Origin: Limnohabitans sp.
GTDB taxonomy: Bacteria; Pseudomonadota; Gammaproteobacteria; Burkholderiales; Burkholderiaceae_C
Reading direction: 5' to 3'
DNA length: 7,023 nucleotides
Assembly (NCBI GenBank): GCA_018883305.1
Contig: VEQI01000179.1
Location: 1 to 7,023, forward strand
A program made the translations under genes and the position numbers. How positions within the stretch are numbered: position 1 is the stretch's first letter; every line of letters begins with the position of its first letter. Of this stretch, positions 1-5,329 are shown piece after piece. The notes beneath the pieces were generated by a model that saw only the letters and a program-made list of their open reading frames with translations, made no database searches and was not told the origin of the DNA.

Positions 1-434
1 CCCAGCCCCAGCTTGGCGGCCGGGACGCCAAAGCCCGCGTTGTCCGCCACCAGCGGGATGTCGCAGGACAGGGCCACGGCCACGCCACCGCCTATGCAGT
101 AACCCTGGACCATGGCCAAGGTGGGCTTGCGCAATTCGCGCAGGCGGCGCATGGCGCGTTGCGAGGTTTCGTTGTAGTGGCGCGTGGCGGATTCCCCCGA
201 GCGCTGGGTCTCGAACTCTGAGATGTCCGCGCCCGACACAAAGGCTTTCTCACCGGCGCCACGCACCACCACCACGCGTATGGCCGGGTCGCGCTCATAG
301 TGGTCGACGATGACTTCCAAAGCTTCCCACATCGCCAGGGACACGGCATTGTGGCGTTCGGGCTGGTTGAAGATGATCCATCCAATGGCGCCGTCCTGGC
401 GGGCGATCATTTTTTCACTGGGGGAGATGTTCAT
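1..434 (-). CDS. Enoyl-CoA hydratase/isomerase (crotonase) family protein, N-terminal part
   Basis: Partial gene: the first 144 residues are present and the C-terminus lies beyond the left edge. The crotonase fold is clear: an N-terminal strand with the NQPERHNAV motif (about 23-31), the first oxyanion-hole segment SGADISEF (67-74), and the glycine-rich second oxyanion segment GYCIGGGVAVAL (111-122) followed by SCDI. Family members act on acyl-CoA thioesters in the cytoplasm (hydration, isomerisation, decarboxylation or hydrolysis). The position that carries the first catalytic glutamate in classical crotonase (FG-x-PE) reads FGVPAAKLGLG here, with alanine instead, so simple hydratase activity is not assured. 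The start at 434 is the first ATG in frame; no good Shine-Dalgarno sequence precedes it, and a second ATG nine codons in (410) is an alternative. The gene is divergent from the MetE-like gene. The family call is firm, the substrate unknown. Confidence 0.93.
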   Translation of the reverse strand, partial: MNISPSEKMIARQDGAIGWIIFNQPERHNAVSLAMWEALEVIVDHYERDPAIRVVVVRGAGEKAFVSGADISEFETQRSGESATRHYNETSQRAMRRLRELRKPTLAMVQGYCIGGGVAVALSCDIPLVADNAGFGVPAAKLGL

Positions 435-467
435 GCGCTTGATGAGTGAGGCTGAAGGCTGACGACC

Positions 468-473
468 ATCATA
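468..473 (-). promoter_or_regulatory. Candidate -10 box for the crotonase gene
   Basis: On the minus strand this reads TATGAT, five of six matches to the sigma-70 -10 consensus, and would give a leader of roughly 27 bases before the ATG at 434. No convincing -35 box was found at 16-18 bases upstream, so the call is weak. Confidence 0.3.
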
Positions 474-503
474 GAGTGTGCCGAAACAGGGGGCTGTCTC
501 CTG

Positions 504-513
504 GGCTGCAGCC
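504..513. promoter_or_regulatory. 10-bp palindrome between divergent genes, possible operator
   Basis: GGCTGCAGCC is a perfect 10-bp palindrome lying between the two candidate -10 boxes of the divergent crotonase and MetE-like genes. It overlaps the place where the -35 region of the plus-strand promoter would fall. The hexamer GGGCTG also occurs at 491-496 and 503-508. A short GC-rich palindrome can arise by chance, so an operator role is only a suggestion. Confidence 0.2.
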
Positions 514-530
514 GCATGTCCGCCTGCCGC

Positions 531-536
531 TATCAT
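531..536 (+). promoter_or_regulatory. Candidate -10 box for the MetE-like gene
   Basis: TATCAT matches five of six positions of the sigma-70 -10 consensus and sits in a GC-TATCAT-CGG context. Transcription would start near 543, leaving about 27 bases of leader that include the Shine-Dalgarno sequence. No good -35 box is visible. Confidence 0.35.
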
Positions 537-556
537 CGGCCCCCAACACAATGCAC

Positions 557-560
557 GGAG
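557..560 (+). promoter_or_regulatory. Shine-Dalgarno sequence fixing the MetE-like start
   Basis: GGAG lies nine bases before the ATG at 570. It supports that start over the in-frame ATG at 516, which would add 18 residues of unconserved-looking, low-quality sequence. Confidence 0.7.
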
Positions 561-569
561 ACAGCAAGC

Positions 570-1607
570 ATGAGTGCACCCTTGTTCCCCACCACGCTGG
601 TGGGCAGTTATCCGCAGCCCAGCTGGCTGGTGGACAAAGACCAGCTGGCACGTCGCGTGCCAAGGATTCGTGATCACGACTTGTGGCGCATCCCGCCCGA
701 ACAATTGCAAGAGGCCATGGAAGACGCCACCCGGGTGGTCATCCGTGCGCAGGAAACCTTGGGCATCGACATCGTGACGGATGGCGAGGTGCGCCGTGAG
801 AGCTACTCCAACCGTTTCGCCACCGCGCTCGACGGCATTGATCAAGACAACCCCAAGACAGTGAAGGGCCGCAATGGCTTGCCCAACCTGGTGCCCCGCA
901 TTGTGGGCAAGATCCGACGCACGCGTCCCGTGGAATTGGAAGATCTGTTGTTCCTGAAGGCCAACACCGATCGGCAGGTCAAGATCACGGTGCCTGGTCC
1001 CTTCACCATGCTTCAGCAGGCCTGGAACGAGTACTACCCCAGCGAAGCCGATGCGGCCATGGACTATGCGCAAGCGCTGAATGAAGAAATCCGCGACCTG
1101 TTTGCCCACGGCGCCGATGTGGTGCAGATTGACGAGCCCTACATGCAGGCCAGCCCAGACAAGGCCCGCGAGTACGGTGTGAAAGCGCTCAACCACGCGC
1201 TGGCGGGGCAGACCGGCACCACGGCGGTCCACATTTGCTTTGGCTATGCAGCCTTGGTGCAAAACCGCCCCAGTGGCTATGACTTTCTGCCTGAACTGGC
1301 CGCTTGCAACTGCCAGCAAGTGTCCATCGAGACGGCACAGTCCAAGCTGGATTGCGCCATCCTCACCACGCTGCCCAACAAAAAGATCATGGTGGGTTGT
1401 CTGGACTTGAGCGACATGAACGTGGAGACACCAGAGGTGATTGTGGGCCGTATTCGTAAGGCCTTGCAATACATCGCACCCGAGCAAGTCATTCTGGCAC
1501 CGGATTGCGGCATGAAATATTTGCCCCGAGACGTCGCCTACGGCAAGCTGGCCGCCATGGTGGCGGCCGCCCGTCTGCTGCGCCAGGAATACGGTGCAGC
1601 AGGCTGA
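570..1607 (+). CDS. Stand-alone MetE C-terminal-domain-like zinc methyltransferase homologue
   Basis: A 345-residue protein resembling the catalytic C-terminal half of cobalamin-independent methionine synthase (MetE, about 750 residues). The N-terminal folate-binding half is absent. The N-terminus TTLVGSYPQP matches the opening of the barrel, and DGEVRRESY (71-79) and QIDEP (186-190) are family motifs. The zinc ligands known from MetE can be assigned: His221 and Cys223 in VHICFG, Glu254 in SIETA and Cys313 in PDCGMK. A thiol-activating zinc site is therefore likely. The segment holding the MetE catalytic histidine (DIHSP) reads LDLSDMN here, with Ser281 in its place. The protein may methylate homocysteine from a donor other than methyl-folate, or act on another thiol; related short proteins include core-MetE and epoxyalkane:coenzyme M transferase. 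It is cytoplasmic, transcribed alone, and convergent with the Bug receptor gene (2-base gap). The family is sure, the reaction is not. Confidence 0.9.
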   Translation: MSAPLFPTTLVGSYPQPSWLVDKDQLARRVPRIRDHDLWRIPPEQLQEAMEDATRVVIRAQETLGIDIVTDGEVRRESYSNRFATALDGIDQDNPKTVKGRNGLPNLVPRIVGKIRRTRPVELEDLLFLKANTDRQVKITVPGPFTMLQQAWNEYYPSEADAAMDYAQALNEEIRDLFAHGADVVQIDEPYMQASPDKAREYGVKALNHALAGQTGTTAVHICFGYAALVQNRPSGYDFLPELAACNCQQVSIETAQSKLDCAILTTLPNKKIMVGCLDLSDMNVETPEVIVGRIRKALQYIAPEQVILAPDCGMKYLPRDVAYGKLAAMVAAARLLRQEYGAAG

Positions 1608-1609
1608 AC

Positions 1610-2626
1610 TCAGTCCACCCGTGCGCCCGAATCCTTCACGATCTTGCTCCATTTGACCACTTCACTGACGGTGAAGTCGTTGAACTCCTTGACCGGCATG
1701 GGCAGCACTTCCAGGCCCATGGTGACAAATTTCTGGCGGGTGTCCGGATCAGACAGCACGGCGGTACTGGCCTGGTAGATTTTGTCCACCACCTCCTTGG
1801 GTAACCCCGCCGGCCCGCTGACGCCCCACCACGGTTTGAGGTCGAACCCGGGGACCGTGTCGGCAATGGGCGGCACTTCCGGCGCAATGGAGCTGCGCTC
1901 ACGCGTGGCCACGCCCAGGGCACGCAGCTTGCCCGCTTTCACATGGGGCACGATCACGGGCACGTGATAGAACGTCATGGACACCTCGCCGCTGAACAGG
2001 TCGGTGAAGCCTTGCGTGATGTTCTTGTAGGGCACATGCCGGATGTCAATGCCCGCCATGGTCTTGAGCAATTCACCCGCCATGTGCGGCGAAGTGCCGG
2101 AGCCTGCCGAGATGTAGGTGAGCTTGCCCGGGTTGGCGCGCGCATAAGCAATCAACTCACTCATGTTGTTGGCCGGAATCTTGGGGTTGATCACCAGCAT
2201 GTTGGGTGCCGACACCAACGAGGTGATATGGGTGAAGTCCTTGATGGGCTCAAAGGGCACCTTGCCATACAGGGCAGGATTGGTGGCGTGCGTGGCACTG
2301 GTGGACAGCGTCAGGGTGTATCCATCGGGCGCAGCGCGCGCGGTGGCTTCCGCCGCAATGTTGCCACCTGCGCCCACCCGGTTGTCCGGGATGACGTTCT
2401 GCCCGAGCTGCTCGCCCAGCTTTTGGGCATACAAACGCGCAAATACATCGGTGGTGGTACCCGTGGAGTAGGGAATGAGCAGGCGGATCGGTTTGTTGGG
2501 ATAGGTCTGGGCCAGGGCAAGGCCAGAATTCAGGACGGCCAGCGCCAGGAGGGCGCGTGTGAACCAGGTCCGACGACCAGCGATGGTTTGGGGGGTGGGG
2601 CTGTCAATCTTGCGGCAACGGGTCAT
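1610..2626 (-). CDS. Tripartite tricarboxylate transporter receptor, Bug/TctC family
   Basis: A 338-residue periplasmic solute-binding protein. A long signal peptide has a basic N-region (GRR at 17-19), a hydrophobic core (about 21-36) and an ALA cleavage site, giving a mature protein that starts near Gln40. The mature start YPNKPIRLLIPYSTGTTTD (42-60) is the hallmark first strand and ligand loop of the Bug family, and DNRVGAGGNIAAE (81-93) is the second signature. The ligand loop is STGTTTD rather than the common PPGGxxD, so ligand preference may differ. Family members bind carboxylates such as citrate, tartrate, terephthalate or nicotinate and hand them to TctA/TctB membrane proteins. Neither is encoded here, so it is an orphan receptor, as is usual in Burkholderiales. 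The start is fixed by an excellent AAGGAG six bases upstream. DUF2788 lies 104 bases upstream on the same strand, and the end nearly touches the MetE-like gene. Confidence 0.95.
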   Translation of the reverse strand: MTRCRKIDSPTPQTIAGRRTWFTRALLALAVLNSGLALAQTYPNKPIRLLIPYSTGTTTDVFARLYAQKLGEQLGQNVIPDNRVGAGGNIAAEATARAAPDGYTLTLSTSATHATNPALYGKVPFEPIKDFTHITSLVSAPNMLVINPKIPANNMSELIAYARANPGKLTYISAGSGTSPHMAGELLKTMAGIDIRHVPYKNITQGFTDLFSGEVSMTFYHVPVIVPHVKAGKLRALGVATRERSSIAPEVPPIADTVPGFDLKPWWGVSGPAGLPKEVVDKIYQASTAVLSDPDTRQKFVTMGLEVLPMPVKEFNDFTVSEVVKWSKIVKDSGARVD

Positions 2627-2632
2627 GCGTAT

Positions 2633-2638
2633 CTCCTT
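2633..2638 (-). promoter_or_regulatory. Strong Shine-Dalgarno sequence of the Bug receptor gene
   Basis: The minus strand reads AGAAGGAGATACGC before the ATG at 2626; AAGGAG is six bases from the start. It is the best ribosome-binding site in the window and suggests high translation of the receptor. Confidence 0.85.
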
Positions 2639-2730
2639 CTACGCAAGGATGACGCATGCGCGGCCCATTTCCATGTGGGGTATTCACTAGGGCGCAAGAC
2701 ATTCTGACGGACGGCCCGCGCAGCCGGCCA

Positions 2731-2937
2731 TCAATGCTCGCCGCCCAGCACCCACATCAGGATTTGCTTGGCCACAAATCCCAGCATCCCGAAGGACAGC
2801 ACCAGGAACAGCACGAAGGTGCCGAACTTGCCCGCCTTCGCCTCGCGTGAGAGCTTCCAGATGATGAACAGCATGTACAGCATGAAGCCGCCCACACCCA
2901 GGCTCAGGCCGTATTGGGCCACCACTTCCTCATTCAT
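2731..2937 (-). CDS. Small two-helix membrane protein, DUF2788 family
   Basis: A 68-residue protein with two hydrophobic helices (about 9-28 and 38-64) joined by a short basic loop containing REAKAGKFGTF. Length, the LGVGG motif in helix 1 and the KAGKFGTFVLFL segment fit the DUF2788 family of small proteobacterial inner-membrane proteins of unknown function. The family name comes from recognition of the pattern, not a search. Its ATG overlaps the TGA of the upstream DUF2189 gene (ATGA, 2934-2937), so the two are almost certainly co-transcribed and translationally coupled, which hints at a joint membrane role. No strong Shine-Dalgarno sequence of its own is visible, as expected for coupling. 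Confidence 0.85.
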   Translation of the reverse strand: MNEEVVAQYGLSLGVGGFMLYMLFIIWKLSREAKAGKFGTFVLFLVLSFGMLGFVAKQILMWVLGGEH

Positions 2938-3719
2938 GGTGCGGACATCTCGGTGTCATGCCGCACCAGATCGCGGTACGCATACCAACTGGCATGGGCC
3001 AGCAGCGGCACCACGCCCAGCAAGCCCAGCAGCGCCGAGCCAATGCCCAGCAGAGTGAACAAGGTGAGCAGGGATGACCAGAAGGCCATGGCTGCGGGGT
3101 TATGTGCCACCACGCGCCAGCTGGTGTGCACGGCCGACCACAGGGATACCGGTCGATCCAACAGCATGGGAATGGCGATCACGACGGAGGCGAACATCGG
3201 GGCCGCCAGCAAACCGCCTAAGCCCAGCCAGAGCTCGAACAGGCCCAGCTCCGATTGCAGCACCACCCGTCGCACAAAATCGGTCGGGGTGACAATGGTG
3301 GAGGGCATCACGCGGTAGATGAGTGCTGCCGATGCGAGCACCCAGCCCACACACGACAGGCCCAGCAGCAGCCCCAGCCCCATCAGCCGTCGATCACCAC
3401 TGACCCACACGCGCAAGGCATCCGACCAGCCCGGGGTGCGCCCCTGAGAGAGTTGTCGGCTCACCTCGTACAGCCCACAGGCCAGCAAGGGCGCCACCAG
3501 CATGAAACTGGACAGCGCACCGGCCAGCCACCAGAAGTGATCACGACTGAAATACAGCAGCGCTGCCCCAAACAGGGCCAAGGCCGCGCCGTGGGCTGCG
3601 CCAATGGACGGGCAGCGCTCAATGTCTGCCCAGGCCTTGCCCAGCCATTGCAGGGGTCGATGCCATTCGACCGTGCAGACCTGATAAGCATCTTGCGAGG
3701 GCGTGGCGGTGAGCGTCAT
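2934..3719 (-). CDS. Polytopic inner-membrane protein, DUF2189 family
   Basis: A 261-residue integral membrane protein with about five or six hydrophobic segments (roughly 38-57, 62-85, 111-137, 157-187 and 209-240). A soluble N-terminus of about 35 residues contains WLGKAWADIERCP, the usual entry motif of DUF2189 proteins. DRPVSLWSAVHTSWRVVAHNP (188-208) before the last helices is the other typical family block. The function of the family is unknown; some members sit near respiratory-chain genes in other genomes, but nothing in this window shows such a link. The start at 3719 is the first ATG in frame, with no strong Shine-Dalgarno sequence, so a slightly different start cannot be excluded. 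It is the first gene of a two-gene unit with DUF2788 and is divergent from the glutathione S-transferase gene. Confidence 0.85.
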   Translation of the reverse strand: MTLTATPSQDAYQVCTVEWHRPLQWLGKAWADIERCPSIGAAHGAALALFGAALLYFSRDHFWWLAGALSSFMLVAPLLACGLYEVSRQLSQGRTPGWSDALRVWVSGDRRLMGLGLLLGLSCVGWVLASAALIYRVMPSTIVTPTDFVRRVVLQSELGLFELWLGLGGLLAAPMFASVVIAIPMLLDRPVSLWSAVHTSWRVVAHNPAAMAFWSSLLTLFTLLGIGSALLGLLGVVPLLAHASWYAYRDLVRHDTEMSAP

Positions 3720-3807
3720 GGTGAGCGAGGTGGCCTGAGGCTTGTAGCTTACGCCATCTCGCTGCTGGTTGGCTCATGACACAATGTGCCATCCCTTCTG
3801 CCCGTCT

Positions 3808-3811
3808 GGAG
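3808..3811 (+). promoter_or_regulatory. Shine-Dalgarno sequence fixing the glutathione S-transferase start
   Basis: GGAG lies six bases before the ATG at 3818. This start gives the protein its normal first beta strand (MTLKLCGFS) and is preferred to the in-frame ATG at 3776, which would add 14 residues with no family counterpart. A CACAAT box at 3780-3785 could be a weak -10, but no -35 box is seen. Confidence 0.7.
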
Positions 3812-3817
3812 AACTTG

Positions 3818-4477
3818 ATGACGCTCAAACTGTGTGGCTTTTCTGTCAGCAACTACTATTGCAAGCTCAAGCTGCAATTGCTGGAAAAACAAGTGCCGTT
3901 TGAGGAGGAGTTGGTTTGGGTGGGCAACACACATCCCAAATTGATGGACCGCTCGCCTTTGGGCAAGGTGCCCTTCCTGGACACGCCTCAAGGCAGCATT
4001 TCGGAGTCCATGGCCTGCGCGGAATATATCGAGCAGGCCTATCCGCAGCATCCGCTGCTGCCTGCCGATCCTTTCCAAGCGGCCAAGGTGCGTGAGCTGA
4101 TTGTTTACCTGGAACTGCACATGGAACTGGTGGCTCGCGAGTTGTATCCGCAAGCCTTTTTTGGGGGCCAGGTGACCCAGGAGCGACAAGACTTCGTGCG
4201 TCGTCAATTGCCCAAGGCTGTCACAGCATTTGCACGCTTGGCGTCCTTCCAGCCCTTTGTGGCCGGCACCGAATTCACCCTGGCCGATTGCGCGGCGGCC
4301 ATTCATCTGCCCCTGATCAGCTCGGCGTGCAAACGCGTGCTGGGCGAAGACTTGCTGGCATCCTTGCCGGTGAAGGACTACATGGCGCACATCAACACCC
4401 GTGCCAGCATGGTGCGTGTCAATGCCGACCGTCAGGTCAACGCACAGGAGATGGCCGCCCTGCGGCAAAAGCGCTGA
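3818..4477 (+). CDS. Glutathione S-transferase family protein
   Basis: A 219-residue soluble GST, the normal length for the family. The thioredoxin-like N-terminal domain (about 1-75) has LCGFSVSNYYCK (5-16), where Ser9 or Ser11 is the likely glutathione-activating residue. It also has the cis-proline Pro52 in GKVPFL, and the Glu63-Ser64 pair (SISESMACAEYIE) that holds the gamma-glutamyl group. The all-helical C-terminal domain (about 88-219) contains the N-capping box TLAD (154-157) in FVAGTEFTLADCAA, a folding signature of GSTs. Members conjugate glutathione to electrophiles or use it in isomerisation or dehalogenation; the substrate cannot be read from the sequence. The gene is monocistronic, divergent from DUF2189 and convergent with the small exported protein gene 21 bases away. 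No terminator is evident in that gap. Confidence 0.92.
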   Translation: MTLKLCGFSVSNYYCKLKLQLLEKQVPFEEELVWVGNTHPKLMDRSPLGKVPFLDTPQGSISESMACAEYIEQAYPQHPLLPADPFQAAKVRELIVYLELHMELVARELYPQAFFGGQVTQERQDFVRRQLPKAVTAFARLASFQPFVAGTEFTLADCAAAIHLPLISSACKRVLGEDLLASLPVKDYMAHINTRASMVRVNADRQVNAQEMAALRQKR

Positions 4478-4498
4478 GAACGGACCCGGCGGCTGGCC

Positions 4499-4837
4499 TC
4501 AATCCTCGATCAGCTTGCAGGGCATCTTGATGTGCCGTTCGGCACGCAGTTCTTCGCAGTACCTCATGGCGCGGCGTGCGCCTTCGTGCGCCATCTTGAT
4601 GTAGATGGAGCACTTGAACACCATGCGGTTGCCTTCCGTGCTGGAGTCAAAGGCGGTGGCGCAGTGACTGTTCTCGGTCATCTCGGGTTTGAGGTTGACC
4701 CAATTCATCCGCAGAGCATCGGGCAGCTCACGGGAATGGATGGTGGGGTAGGGGCCATGGGCCAGCGCGGAGAGTGACAACAAGCCCGCGAACAACACAC
4801 AACCGAGGCGGAAGGTCAGGGGTTTCTGGTTGGTCAT
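4499..4837 (-). CDS. Small exported protein with four cysteines, function unknown
   Basis: A 112-residue hypothetical protein. Residues 1-26 form a signal peptide: basic NQKPLTFR, then a hydrophobic LGCVLFAGLLSLS, then an ALA site before His27. The mature part of about 86 residues has four cysteines (59, 76, 94 and 107) and no further hydrophobic helix, which suits a periplasmic protein with two disulfides. The C-terminal half is rich in Arg/Lys and Glu and ends CKLIED. Cys13 lies within the signal core and no lipobox is seen at the cleavage site. The start at 4837 is chosen because GGAG lies eight bases upstream and the signal peptide then has normal length; an upstream ATG at 4867 would add ten residues. 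I do not recognise a family. Codon use and export signal argue that it is a real gene. Confidence 0.8.
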   Translation of the reverse strand: MTNQKPLTFRLGCVLFAGLLSLSALAHGPYPTIHSRELPDALRMNWVNLKPEMTENSHCATAFDSSTEGNRMVFKCSIYIKMAHEGARRAMRYCEELRAERHIKMPCKLIED

Positions 4838-4845
4838 GAGGGCTA

Positions 4846-4849
4846 CTCC
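4846..4849 (-). promoter_or_regulatory. Shine-Dalgarno sequence of the small exported protein gene
   Basis: The minus strand reads CGGAGTAGCCCTC before the ATG at 4837, with GGAG eight bases from the start. It favours this start over the ATG at 4867. Confidence 0.65.
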
Positions 4850-4869
4850 GGGAAGCTCAGGGTCCATTC

Positions 4870-4878
4870 ATTATGGCA
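4870..4878 (-). promoter_or_regulatory. Candidate extended -10 promoter for the small exported protein gene
   Basis: The minus strand reads TGCCATAAT, an extended -10 element (TGn plus CATAAT, five of six). No good -35 is seen, which extended -10 promoters can tolerate. Transcription would start near 4863, about 26 bases before the ATG at 4837. Confidence 0.4.
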
Positions 4879-4906
4879 GGGGCGCCGCCAAGCGGACAGC
4901 CTTGGC

Positions 4907-4935
4907 TTGTCGCACCGAGAGGCAGGTGTTACAAC
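4907..4935 (+). promoter_or_regulatory. Candidate promoter of the DUF1330 gene
   Basis: TTGTCG (4907-4912) and TACAAC (4930-4935) are separated by 17 bases and each match four of six consensus positions. TG at 4927-4928 adds an extended -10 feature. Transcription would start near 4942, leaving about 31 bases before the ATG at 4973. It faces away from the candidate promoter at 4870-4878. Confidence 0.45.
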
Positions 4936-4962
4936 CCACGCCTGTTTGGTTGCACTCTTGTT

Positions 4963-4966
4963 GGAG
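4963..4966 (+). promoter_or_regulatory. Shine-Dalgarno sequence fixing the DUF1330 start
   Basis: GGAG within TTGGAG lies six bases before the ATG at 4973. The open frame reaches back to 4907, but only the 4973 start gives the usual DUF1330 N-terminus (MPKAYWI). Confidence 0.75.
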
Positions 4967-4972
4967 ACTCTC

Positions 4973-5266
4973 ATGCCCAAAGCTTATTGGATCAGCGCGT
5001 ATCAAGCCGTCCATGATGAAAAAGCCCTGGCGGCTTATGCCGAACTGGCCGGTCCGTCCCTCACCGCTGCAGGCGGTCGTTTTCTGGCGCGTGGTTTGCC
5101 CGCGGCCGTGAAGGAGCACGGCAAGATGCAACGCACCGTCATGCTGGAGTTTGACAGCGTGCAGGCGGCGCTCGATGCCTACAACAGCCCTGGCTATCAA
5201 AAGGCCCTGGCCGCGCTGGGTGAGCATGGCGTGACGCGTGAGATTCGCATCATCGAGGCGTTGTAA
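4973..5266 (+). CDS. DUF1330 domain-containing protein
   Basis: A 97-residue cytoplasmic protein that spans exactly one DUF1330 domain, a ferredoxin-like alpha/beta fold of the dimeric alpha-beta barrel type. Visible family marks are the first strand KAYWISAYQ (3-11), the helix with YAELAGPSLTAAGGRFLARG (22-41) containing the conserved GGRFL-RG turn, the strand TVMLEFDSVQAALDAYNSP (55-73) and the Y-ALR-like segment GYQKALAALG (74-83) before the last strand IRIIEAL. The biochemical role of the family is not established; related barrels act as small oxygenases or isomerases, which does not prove the same here. It has its own promoter candidate, is divergent from the four-cysteine protein gene, and converges with ackA across the hairpin at 5274-5304. 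Confidence 0.92.
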   Translation: MPKAYWISAYQAVHDEKALAAYAELAGPSLTAAGGRFLARGLPAAVKEHGKMQRTVMLEFDSVQAALDAYNSPGYQKALAALGEHGVTREIRIIEAL

Positions 5267-5315
5267 GCCTCTGCCCAGTTGCAGCCCTTGGGCCTGCAAC
5301 TGGGGCTTGCCTCTG
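5267..5315. repeat. 7-bp direct repeats flanking a palindrome
   Basis: GCCTCTG occurs at 5267-5273 and again at 5309-5315, directly next to the left arm and four bases after the right arm of the hairpin at 5274-5304. The arrangement resembles a tiny inverted-repeat element with a target duplication, but seven bases can repeat by chance and no coding or longer terminal repeat is present. Confidence 0.4.
5274..5304. terminator. Perfect 11-bp hairpin between convergent DUF1330 and ackA genes
   Basis: CCCAGTTGCAG (5274-5284) pairs perfectly with CTGCAACTGGG (5294-5304) around the nine-base loop CCCTTGGGC. It lies seven bases after the DUF1330 stop and 25 bases after the ackA stop on the other strand, the expected place for a shared bidirectional terminator. 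Neither side has a run of T, so it may instead be a transcript-end stabilising or weak termination structure. Confidence 0.55.
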
Positions 5316-5329
5316 GTGACCGTCTTGAT

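Noticed and set aside
516..569. Upstream in-frame ATG start for the MetE-like protein
   Set aside because: It lacks a ribosome-binding site and adds 18 residues not expected in the family; the ATG at 570 has GGAG nine bases upstream.
446..673. Small open frames in both strands over 446-673
   Set aside because: They run across the control region and into the MetE-like gene, with no ribosome-binding site and no family resemblance.
1943..2707. 254-codon open frame on the plus strand
   Set aside because: It lies antisense to the Bug receptor gene, which has a signal peptide, family motifs and a strong ribosome-binding site. The antisense product shows no recognisable domain and arises from GC-rich codon bias.
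2701..2730. GC-rich stretch with GGCC repeats after the DUF2788 stop
   Set aside because: It does not form a long stem and lacks a T run, so I do not call it a terminator.
3255..3779. 174-codon open frame on the plus strand
   Set aside because: It is antisense to the DUF2189 gene, with low-complexity His/Gln/Arg composition and no motif.
3749..4468. 239-codon open frame on the minus strand
   Set aside because: It is the mirror of the glutathione S-transferase gene; the product is rich in His, Gln and Arg as expected for an antisense reading.
4871..5299. 142-codon open frame on the minus strand
   Set aside because: It is antisense to the DUF1330 gene and runs through the hairpin; there is no signal of selection or motif.
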